Part shown: piece after piece, positions 15,202 through 22,371 of the stretch
How positions within the stretch are numbered: the first letter of the stretch is position 1
Layout of the letters: each line of letters begins with the position of its first letter
Assembly (NCBI GenBank): GCA_934444695.1
Contig: CAKSDF010000017.1
Location: 1 to 22,371 of the forward strand
Source of the DNA: an uncultured Eubacteriales bacterium
Lineage (GTDB): Bacteria > Bacillota > Clostridia > Oscillospirales > Acutalibacteraceae
Reading direction: 5' to 3'
DNA length: 22,371 bases
Notes under the pieces: model-generated
Seen by the model: only the letters and a program-made list of their open reading frames with translations
Databases searched by the model: none
Told to the model about the DNA's origin: nothing
Program-made: the position numbers and the translations under genes

Positions 15202-18200
15202 TTATTTTTCCGAATGTTTTTTCTTCGACTTAAATACCGAGAAAATTCCGCCGCTTACAAAGAGCAGTGCGATCCACAAAGCAACGCTTTCGGCATCTCC
15301 GGTCTTGGGCTGTGACGAGGTATTTGTCTCGCCGTCGTTTTCGGCCTTGCCGTTTGTCTGCCCGTCGTTGCCGTCGGTCCCGTTGTTATCGTTGCTGCTG
15401 TCACCGTTGTTGCCGCTGTTATCTCCGGGATTTTCGTCCTGCTTTTTAAGCTGTTCGAGACGATCCTCAAGGGAAGCAAGCTTATCAAGCGCGTCCTTTC
15501 CGACGATTTCTTTTTCGTGATCGGTAAGGCCGCTTACCTTGTCTCTTGCATTTTTTACCTTGTCGCTGTCTGCAAGGGTCACATCGTCTGCCGAAGGAAG
15601 CTTTTCAATGGTCTCGGCCGCATTTTCGGCATTTTCAAGAGCCTTAAGCGACTCCTTGACCTTTTCAAGCTTTTCTTCAAGTTCTTTCTTTTCGGCTTCG
15701 GTGTAATTCTCGTCAAACTGCTCAAGAGATTTCTCTATCTGCTCTTCAACCTTTTCAAGCTGTTCTTTATCATCGGGAGTAACGGTGTCCTCGGTAACGT
15801 CCTTAACGCCGTCTATGTCCTCGTTTTCAATGGTTTCCTTGACCTCGTCAAGTCTCTTCAAAAGGTCGTTTGCGATGTTTTTAAGGTTTTCAAGGGCTTC
15901 ACGCTCGTCGGCCGTGAGATTATCTCCCGAAAGGAGTGTGTCAATATCGGAAACAAGCTTTTCGATGTTTGCTCTGTCGTCGCTTGTGACCTTATCCTTG
16001 TCGTAGGAATTAACGGACTCGGTCAGGCGGACTATCTCACCTGCCACCTCGTCAATACGCTTTAAGATCTCGTCGCATTTGTCGAAAGCAGCCTCGATTT
16101 CCTTGGCTTCGTCCTCGGTTGCGCCTTCACTGTCAATTTCGGAAAGTGCCTGTTTAACGCCGTCGATAGCCGTCTTGTCGCTTGATTTAACATTGTCGAC
16201 CGTAATGCTCTCGATAGGTGCCACAACAGAGGAAATGGACTTCATTGTCACCGTTACAACGGTGGTGTTGCCCGCCCTATCAGTTGCGGTAATGACATAG
16301 GTAGCATCGGTGTTGCCATTAAGGGTAATCTCCCCTTCAACGGGATTTTCGTTTAAGGTAACGGTATCAAGGTTTGTGTCACTTACTGCTGCCGTTTTGG
16401 TGACATAGTATGTCTCGCCGTCCTTAACTCCCGAAACTACAGGAGCGACGGTATCGAAGGTTGCGCCTTCCGAGCCGATATAGCCCACATTTCCGGCGTT
16501 GTCCTCGATGCGCACATAGATGATAAACCTCTCGCCGTCCTTGGCCTCGATTCCGAAATCGGTGCCCTCGGTCCAGTCGGTGATCGCCTTTACCTCGTCC
16601 TCCGAAAGGATCTTGTCGGATTTGAAGTAGGAAACCGATTTGACGCCCGATGCGTCGTCCTCGGCCGTCACATTTACGGTAACGCCATCCTTAAAGAACA
16701 GACCAAAGCTTATCTTGTTGAGCAAGGTCTCAAATGCCGAGCGCTCGTTAAGCTCAAGCTGACCGGTGGGAAGGGTCTTGTCTATCTTATAGTTTTCGGT
16801 CACGGCAAGGGAAACTGCGCCGGTCGCCTCGTTTTTCACGAAGAATGTGAGGGTTCCGTTTGCGGTGGCCTCGGATGCGGTAAGGGTATCGCTCCACTGA
16901 CCGTTCGCGCTGTCGCTCAGTCCCAGCTTATAGCCTTCCTTGGCGGTGACTACGAAGTCGGTGTTGATCCAGTCGTTGGAATTGACGGTATATTCGCTCT
17001 TGTCGGCGATATACTCGACAATGGAGGCGGTAATGCCTGTGGGCTGAACAAGGGTGTAATTTCCGACCGTTGCCTCGTCTCCAGAAATGGAAAACTCGGT
17101 AAAGCTTACGGGGACATTCTTTGCAATGGCGATATCTTCAAAGGAAGGTGTGCCGTTTACAAGCTCAAGAACATCGCCGTCTACCACACCTTCAAGGGCG
17201 GGCGTACCGTCTATCTCGGCGTAGCTTGTGCCGTCGTATTGCTTATCCTTTATCTTGAGGTTTGCAATGGTCAGTTCTTTTCTTGTGATGTCGGCGGTAA
17301 CCGATTCGGGCTGGGAAACAAGCAGATAGTTTGCCGCTGCGATTCCAGAAAGGGTAAATCCGCTGAAGGTTACTGTCTTTCCGCTGCCGACATTTTTATC
17401 GTCGTATACAGCCGAGCCCTCGGTGACAATGAGGCTGTCGCCGTCAAAGTTTTCGGAGGGGGCACCTGCGTTTGTTACGGTTGCGGAAACGGTGCCGTCG
17501 TAAATCTTGGACTGTTCGACCAGTGTTCCCACGATGGTTATTTCTTTTACGGTGATGTCGGCGGTGACCGATTCGGGCTGGGAAACGAGCAGATAATTTT
17601 CTGCCGCCTCTCCCGAAAGGGTAAATCCGCTGAAGGTTACCGTCTTGCCGTTTCCGACATTTTTGTCGTCATATGCGGCGGTTCCCATAGTAACGGCGAG
17701 ATTTTCACCGTCGAAGTTTTCAGAGGGTGCTCCGGCATTTGTTACGGCTGCGGAAGCGGTGCCGTCGTAAGCCTTGGCCTGCTCGACCGTAGTTCCCACA
17801 ATTGTTATTTCCTTTGCGTTGATGTCGGCTATGGTATTTGCAGGCTGAGAAATAACGGTATAGTTTGCGGCCGCCTCGCCCGAAAGGGTAAATCCGCTGA
17901 AGATTACCGTCTTGGCCGTGCCCACATTCTTGTCGTCATATGCGGCGGTTCCCGGAATAACGGTGAGATTTTCACCGTCGAAGTTTTCGGAGGGTGCACC
18001 GATATTTGTTATTGCTGCGGCGGTCGTACCGTCGTAAACCTTGGTGCTTTCAACCTCTGCTCCGTTTATTGCGATCTCTTTTACCGTAATGCTTGCCGTT
18101 ACAGCCGACGGCTGAGAAACAAGCGTATAGTTTGAAGCATCGCTTCCCGAAAGCGAGAAGTCCGAGAATGTGACCGTCTTATTCGTGCCAACATTCTTAT

Positions 18201-21200
18201 CGTCAAAGGCTGCCTTGCCGCCTGCAATGGTGACATCGTCGCCGTCCGCAAGGCCCTTTACGGTTCCGAAAGAGGTTATGCTTGCATCGGTATTGCCGTT
18301 ATATTCCTTATCCGAAACGACCGTATCGGAAATGATAACATCCTTAGGCTGAATTTCAAATTCCATTGTCGAGGAAAATGCCTCAAACTGTTCTGTTTCA
18401 GCCGTGGTAAAGCGGATGATGTAGTTTCCGACATTCTTCGGCGCCGCGGTGGTATAGGCCGCGTCGCTCTCATTTGCCTTTTTATATTCAACTGTCAAAG
18501 CTCCGTCGGAATCGGAATTAAAGGTCGGTATACCTATCGGTTGTCCGTTGTATACCATTCCGTCGCTTTCCTTATGGTCGTGGAAAGGAGTTTTCTTTAC
18601 CACCGTCAGAGTCAAAATCACCTCTGCCGGGGCGTCGTTGCCGTAATTGTCGACATAATTTTCGCCCATGGGCTTGAACATCAGGGTGATGGTGTATTCG
18701 CCCGCCGCAAGTGTGCTAACATAGCTGTTTTTCAGCGTAAACGAACCGTCTGCGGGTGCATAATAATCGGCGGCATCAAGTATTACGTCGCCGTTATGGA
18801 CTTCATATACCGTGTTGCCGTTCATATTAAGACTATAGGCAATTTCAGAATCGGATCCTATTGTGATTATCTTTGAACCACTTATTGCCTCAGCATCGGT
18901 GTAAACCACCACGCCGCTTGAATTCACAACGGTAACATTACCGCTCTTATCGGTCACTCGGACATATACAAATGCCTTTTTATCGGATTCAATACTGAAA
19001 TATGCCTTGCGATCATTATTAAGAGTAAGCTCGGTCCAGTCGCCCGAAATTTCGTCCTTATCGGTGAACGGGGTCTCGGAAAGGAGATATTCCACCTTGT
19101 CAACGCCGCTGCCGAAATCGTCAGCTTTCACTTCCACCGACTGCGTTTCCTTGAAGAACAGTCCGAAGGTAATGCTGTTGATAAAGTCCTTGAATATGTT
19201 TCCGTGAATATCGACCTTCACCTCAGGCGGGGTAATATCCTCAACGCCCTCGACGGTAATAACAAGGTCTTCGCTTACATTTCGAACCGCAAAGGAAGCG
19301 CTGTTCGCATCAGAGTCCCACTCGTCAAGTTTATTACCGTTCACAAGTACCTTAAAGTCCTCGGTCTTGGAATAGCCGTCGTTGATTTGAACAATAAAAT
19401 CATAAGCGTAGCCGTGTCTGACAGTGGTCTCATTATGGAAAATGGTATATCCTGCGCCTGTGGTTAGCGTGACATTGTAAATCTTAAAGAGTCCGAACCG
19501 GAAGCTGACCGTGTTGCCCGCAACATCGGTCGCTGTGATCAAATGGGTCTCGTTGTCCGGCTCCATGGTATATTTCCCGTTTACAAGCGTGATCTCCTCA
19601 TCGTCCATCCACACAGTGAAGTCGTTGGCATCGGTGACAGTGAACTCCAGCGAACCGTAGTGATTATTCTCCGGATCAATGCCGGAAATGACCGGTGCTT
19701 CGGTATCGGTCGCCTCAACATAGCCGCAACCGCAGAGCTTTTCGTGGGTATCGGTTTTCCAAACGCAGGAGTGGGTATGGTCAACTACCTGAACAGGACC
19801 TGCGATGCTGACTCTGCCGTCAATAACCTCGTCTGTATTCATATCCTTAAAAGCCTTACCCTCTGCAAGGCAATCGACAAGACGCTGACCGTTAACGGTA
19901 ATATTGAGGAATTCGCCGCCGGAAACTGTAAGCTTGGCGCCGCTTTGGGCCGCAATTTCGGAATAAAAGCCGCCCGAAAGGGTCAGCTTGCTTTCCGGCT
20001 CGGCAGTGATGGTGCCGCTGAATGAATGATCACCGGAATTAACTTCCAGCGTGCCGCCGGTTTTTACAAGCATTTCTCCGCATGAACAGCTGTCGCCCAT
20101 AATCTTAAGCAGGCCGCCGTTGTTCACGGTGATCTTTTTGGTGATTTGGCTCATCTCCGCATTAACGCTGCCGGTAACCGAAAGCTCCTCCAGATCACAG
20201 GAATTAAATTTAATGTTGCTGCCGCCTTTTGCCGATACAGTACCCCTTAAAACGCAATCACTGAAATCTCCGTCACCAAGGCAGTTGATTGGGCCTTCGA
20301 AGTTGGCATTTATCGCAGTCAGCTTGCCGCCCTTAGCGCAAACGACATTACCTGCGATCACACCCCCGCTGACGGTGAGATCGGCGCCTTTTGCAACATT
20401 CAGCGCGCCGCTTATTTCTTTGCGGTAGGTCTCATCCAGATCCAGCGTAAACGAACCGGTCTTGACCGCCACCTTTTCCTTTACATCGACAAACACCTTC
20501 AATGTACAGCCCTTATTTTCGTCGGTCTGTGCCGCCGCAAGAGCGTCGGCAAAGTTTACATATCCGGTCGTTTTGCCGTCCTTAACGATGGCCGCCTCAA
20601 GGTCGCATTCGCACTGGGTGCACTTGTTATTTTCGTCATAGCCGGGGTGTTCGCAGACCGCTACGGTTATTCTGAAGGTGTTGGAATAGACCACATATCC
20701 GTCAAATTCAATTTTAACGCGATACAGCTCTGAGCCTTCTGCAAAATCCTTTAAGTCAAGTGTCTCCGAAATAATTCCGTTTTTAGCAAAATCACGTTCG
20801 CTGCTCATTATTGCGGTGCCGTCAGTCTTTTCGAGCGTGAGGGTAACCTTTTTATCGGTGCTAAGATCGCGGCACACCACCCATGCAGACATACGCTTTT
20901 TGTCGTCGGGTGATGTCAGGTAGAAGGTTTTGTCCTGCGGCTGAAGGCCGGCGGAAATATACACCGGAGCAAGCACTACAGTGACATTTTCGATGAAATA
21001 GTCTCCGTATTCGTACACCACATTGCCTTCGCTCGCATATCCGCTTCCGTCCGAATTTGCAAAGGTATAACCGTCCGCAATAAAATCAAACGGCGTGCAG
21101 CCGGCACTGCGTTTGGCTCGTATACTTTCAAAGCTTCCGCCCTTCAATACCAAAGAGCTTTGTTTGGATATTTGAATATTCGGATTAAACTCGCCGCCTG

Positions 21201-22371
21201 TTACGGTCAACTTTGAGAATTCGTCAGTTGCAATGCGTCCCATGCCGGGATCTGTTACTTTTCCGCCGCCGACAGAGTCGCCGATCGTCAGCTTGCAGCC
21301 GAAATACACATTAAAATAGTTATTGTTAATATCCAGCGTTTTGCCATTAAGGTCAAGAGTATATTCGCCTTTCCTGAAAACAAGTGAGTCGCCGTCCATC
21401 AACGAGCCTGCCATTGCCTCGTCAAGCTTAATATCCCGCAAAAGCTTCACGGTACAGCCTTCATTCTGCTCGGCGTAGCGGATTGCGTCCTCAAAGGTGC
21501 CGAACAGCGTGGTTTCTCCGTTCACCTCAACTGAGAGGAATATCTCCATCCCGCATCCGTTGCAGACAAAATCGTTAAGCTCCGAGTGATCGCAGAGGAT
21601 AACAGAAACTTTCGACAGCGATTTTTCCCCCTGTGCCGTCGAATAATCTATCGTGTCATAACAGCAGCCCTTGCCCAAGATCTGACCGGCCGTTGCGGGG
21701 CAGTCAGTAGCAAAAGAGATCCTTTCATAGCTTCCGCCGTAAAGGGTGATGAGATCCGCCGTATTTTCTTCCTCACATATGACATTAAGCAGCCCATACC
21801 GTCCGGAATAGATGGTAAGATTTCCGAGGCGGAACATAACGCGTTTCACCTCGCCGATGCCGCTGTCCATGGTAAGCGACGCATTGGCACCCCAAACACA
21901 CAAATTGGTCGCAAGCGTGCCTTCCCCGTTCGACGAGTATATCCTGACCGCTCCGCCAAAGACCACGAGCGCGCCGTTTTCGGTCCCCTGCAGCGTTTTG
22001 CCGTTCAGGTCGATGGTCAGATCGTTTCTCACAGGCGCATCGCCGGAAGGGCTCACATTTTCGGTAAAGACCAAATCGGTCAGCAGGGTCACGGTGGCAC
22101 CGCTATACTTTTCGTCTGCAAGTGCCTTGAACAGCTCGTCACCGGTTGCAAAGCGGTCGGATATGTCGCCGTTTTCCGCCTTTGCCGCCGCGGGAGTTCC
22201 GCAATGGCTACAGGTGTCGAATGTCTTGTCAAAATCGTGGGTCGGGAAAACCGTAACATCAACAGTGGTTTGGTTTCCTGCTTTATCCGTCACGATGATC
22301 CGATGATTCACGGAATCGACGGGAAGGGTGTACTGCCCGTTTTCATCGAGAGTAATTTCCGCACCGTCCAT
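15202..22371 (-). CDS. Giant sortase-anchored surface adhesin, C-terminal 2389 residues
   Basis: An exported cell-wall protein whose N-terminus, with any signal peptide, lies beyond the window. Residue numbers count from the window edge. Residues 50-450 and 600-850 are beta-helix-like, with recurring L-T-V-x-G-G-x-F turns and L-D-L-N-G-K-T-L strands. Four Cys/His knuckles lie near 45-57, 260-273, 573-589 and 865-882. Ig-like modules with F-G-L-F-F-K lie at 1055-1160 and 1875-1975. An MBG-like domain with Y-N-G is at 1257-1342, and five YDG repeats cover 1343-1786. The segment 2050-2310 is highly charged, helical and stalk-like. A Gly/Asn/Asp linker then leads to the signal Q-P-K-T-G-D (about 2354-2359), a hydrophobic helix and a K-rich tail. 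Sortase should join it to peptidoglycan. The ligand is unknown. Confidence 0.93.
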   Translation of the reverse strand: MDGAEITLDENGQYTLPVDSVNHRIIVTDKAGNQTTVDVTVFPTHDFDKTFDTCSHCGTPAAAKAENGDISDRFATGDELFKALADEKYSGATVTLLTDLVFTENVSPSGDAPVRNDLTIDLNGKTLQGTENGALVVFGGAVRIYSSNGEGTLATNLCVWGANASLTMDSGIGEVKRVMFRLGNLTIYSGRYGLLNVICEEENTADLITLYGGSYERISFATDCPATAGQILGKGCCYDTIDYSTAQGEKSLSKVSVILCDHSELNDFVCNGCGMEIFLSVEVNGETTLFGTFEDAIRYAEQNEGCTVKLLRDIKLDEAMAGSLMDGDSLVFRKGEYTLDLNGKTLDINNNYFNVYFGCKLTIGDSVGGGKVTDPGMGRIATDEFSKLTVTGGEFNPNIQISKQSSLVLKGGSFESIRAKRSAGCTPFDFIADGYTFANSDGSGYASEGNVVYEYGDYFIENVTVVLAPVYISAGLQPQDKTFYLTSPDDKKRMSAWVVCRDLSTDKKVTLTLEKTDGTAIMSSERDFAKNGIISETLDLKDFAEGSELYRVKIEFDGYVVYSNTFRITVAVCEHPGYDENNKCTQCECDLEAAIVKDGKTTGYVNFADALAAAQTDENKGCTLKVFVDVKEKVAVKTGSFTLDLDETYRKEISGALNVAKGADLTVSGGVIAGNVVCAKGGKLTAINANFEGPINCLGDGDFSDCVLRGTVSAKGGSNIKFNSCDLEELSVTGSVNAEMSQITKKITVNNGGLLKIMGDSCSCGEMLVKTGGTLEVNSGDHSFSGTITAEPESKLTLSGGFYSEIAAQSGAKLTVSGGEFLNITVNGQRLVDCLAEGKAFKDMNTDEVIDGRVSIAGPVQVVDHTHSCVWKTDTHEKLCGCGYVEATDTEAPVISGIDPENNHYGSLEFTVTDANDFTVWMDDEEITLVNGKYTMEPDNETHLITATDVAGNTVSFRFGLFKIYNVTLTTGAGYTIFHNETTVRHGYAYDFIVQINDGYSKTEDFKVLVNGNKLDEWDSDANSASFAVRNVSEDLVITVEGVEDITPPEVKVDIHGNIFKDFINSITFGLFFKETQSVEVKADDFGSGVDKVEYLLSETPFTDKDEISGDWTELTLNNDRKAYFSIESDKKAFVYVRVTDKSGNVTVVNSSGVVVYTDAEAISGSKIITIGSDSEIAYSLNMNGNTVYEVHNGDVILDAADYYAPADGSFTLKNSYVSTLAAGEYTITLMFKPMGENYVDNYGNDAPAEVILTLTVVKKTPFHDHKESDGMVYNGQPIGIPTFNSDSDGALTVEYKKANESDAAYTTAAPKNVGNYIIRFTTAETEQFEAFSSTMEFEIQPKDVIISDTVVSDKEYNGNTDASITSFGTVKGLADGDDVTIAGGKAAFDDKNVGTNKTVTFSDFSLSGSDASNYTLVSQPSAVTASITVKEIAINGAEVESTKVYDGTTAAAITNIGAPSENFDGENLTVIPGTAAYDDKNVGTAKTVIFSGFTLSGEAAANYTVISQPANTIADINAKEITIVGTTVEQAKAYDGTASAAVTNAGAPSENFDGENLAVTMGTAAYDDKNVGNGKTVTFSGFTLSGEAAENYLLVSQPESVTADITVKEITIVGTLVEQSKIYDGTVSATVTNAGAPSENFDGDSLIVTEGSAVYDDKNVGSGKTVTFSGFTLSGIAAANYLLVSQPESVTADITRKELTIANLKIKDKQYDGTSYAEIDGTPALEGVVDGDVLELVNGTPSFEDIAIAKNVPVSFTEFSISGDEATVGNYTLVQPTGITASIVEYIADKSEYTVNSNDWINTDFVVTAKEGYKLGLSDSANGQWSDTLTASEATANGTLTFFVKNEATGAVSLAVTENYKIDKTLPTGQLELNERSAFETLLNKISFGLFFKDGVTVNVTAEDDASGVKSVSYFKSDKILSEDEVKAITDWTEGTDFGIEAKDGERFIIYVRIEDNAGNVGYIGSEGATFDTVAPVVSGVKDGETYYVTKTAAVSDTNLDTVTLNENPVEGEITLNGNTDATYVITATDRAGNTTVVTVTMKSISSVVAPIESITVDNVKSSDKTAIDGVKQALSEIDSEGATEDEAKEIEAAFDKCDEILKRIDEVAGEIVRLTESVNSYDKDKVTSDDRANIEKLVSDIDTLLSGDNLTADEREALENLKNIANDLLKRLDEVKETIENEDIDGVKDVTEDTVTPDDKEQLEKVEEQIEKSLEQFDENYTEAEKKELEEKLEKVKESLKALENAENAAETIEKLPSADDVTLADSDKVKNARDKVSGLTDHEKEIVGKDALDKLASLEDRLEQLKKQDENPGDNSGNNGDSSNDNNGTDGNDGQTNGKAENDGETNTSSQPKTGDAESVALWIALLFVSGGIFSVFKSKKKHSEK
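15205..15312 (-). other. Sortase cell-wall sorting signal (variant QPKTG)
   Basis: The final 36 residues read Q-P-K-T-G-D, about 18 hydrophobic residues (V-A-L-W-I-A-L-L-F-V-S-G-G-I-F-S-V-F) and K-S-K-K-K-H-S-E-K. This is the LPXTG layout with Q in place of the usual L. Such P-x-T-G-D signals are common in gut Clostridia. Confidence 0.85.
15442..16221 (-). other. Helical stalk segment of the adhesin
   Basis: Residues 2051-2310 are rich in E, K, D, L and A, with no Cys except one and almost no aromatics. They run as alternating helices (E-Q-L-E-K-V-E-E-Q-I-E-K-S-L-E, A-E-K-K-E-L-E-E-K-L-E-K-V-K-E-S-L). They probably form a helical-bundle spacer that lifts the outer domains off the cell wall. 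Confidence 0.75.
17014..18345 (-). repeat. Five tandem YDG repeats in the adhesin gene
   Basis: The units begin at residues 1343, 1431, 1520, 1609 and 1698, so the period is 88-89 residues (264-267 bp). Each holds a Y-[DN]-G motif, then A-x-Y/F-D-D-K-N-V-G-x-x-K-T-V-x-F and a late N-Y-x-[LV]-x-[SQ]. The two most alike, units 3 and 4, differ at about 15 of 89 positions. The first and last units are the most diverged. Confidence 0.92.

Noticed and set aside
17239..18135. 298-codon open frame antisense to the adhesin, with three repeats of its own
   Set aside because: Its periodicity is a reflection of the YDG array on the other strand. The Cys/Gly-rich product is a typical shadow.

Overview
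The window looks like chromosome from a Gram-positive, low-to-mid GC Clostridia, probably an uncultured gut Oscillospirales-type Firmicute. This is an inference from AGGAGG-like ribosome binding sites, sigma-A type promoters with 17-bp spacers, many Rho-independent terminators, and a giant surface protein ending in a sortase signal. No rRNA, tRNA, CRISPR array, insertion sequence or phage gene was seen.

Layout. (1) 1-5530, plus strand: the 3' part of pyrG (CTP synthase), a terminator, then carA-carB, which overlap by 8 nt and make carbamoyl phosphate for pyrimidine and arginine synthesis. This block ends in a strong hairpin that probably serves both strands. (2) 5609-8803, minus strand: a tight four-gene operon read in the order FAD-dependent dehydrogenase, gamma-class carbonic-anhydrase-like hexapeptide protein, Mrp/Nbp35-type Fe-S P-loop ATPase, and a small C_GCAxxG_C_C cysteine protein. 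It is driven by a perfect consensus promoter followed by a roughly 178-nt leader that folds into a long helix closing a branched interior. This is the best candidate in the window for an undescribed regulatory element. (3) 9078-10193, minus strand: a lone SAM-dependent methyltransferase with its own promoter and terminator and a 15-nt-period repeat tract in its leader. (4) 10297-12528: a divergent pair, an AraC-family regulator (minus) and a GH4 alpha-galactosidase, melA type (plus). This is a classic sugar-responsive arrangement with repeated half-sites between the genes. (5) 12529-12904: an intergenic stretch with a degenerate 16-17 bp tandem repeat, an odd 110-150 bp segment that may be a dispersed element, and two terminator hairpins between convergent genes. 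(6) 12905-14751, minus strand: a zinc-ribbon membrane-anchored protein gene broken by an in-frame TGA and, near its end, by a one-base deletion in an A run. (7) 14999-15122: its promoter and the terminator of the next gene. (8) 15202-22371, minus strand: the C-terminal 2389 residues of a giant cell-wall adhesin with beta-helix segments, Cys knuckles, duplicated Ig-like modules, five YDG repeats, a helical stalk and a QPKTG sorting signal. Its N-terminus lies outside the window.

The genes do not form one pathway. The pyrimidine block is housekeeping. The Fe-S/redox operon is a plausible functional unit. melA with its regulator is a sugar-use island, and the last third is cell-surface biology.
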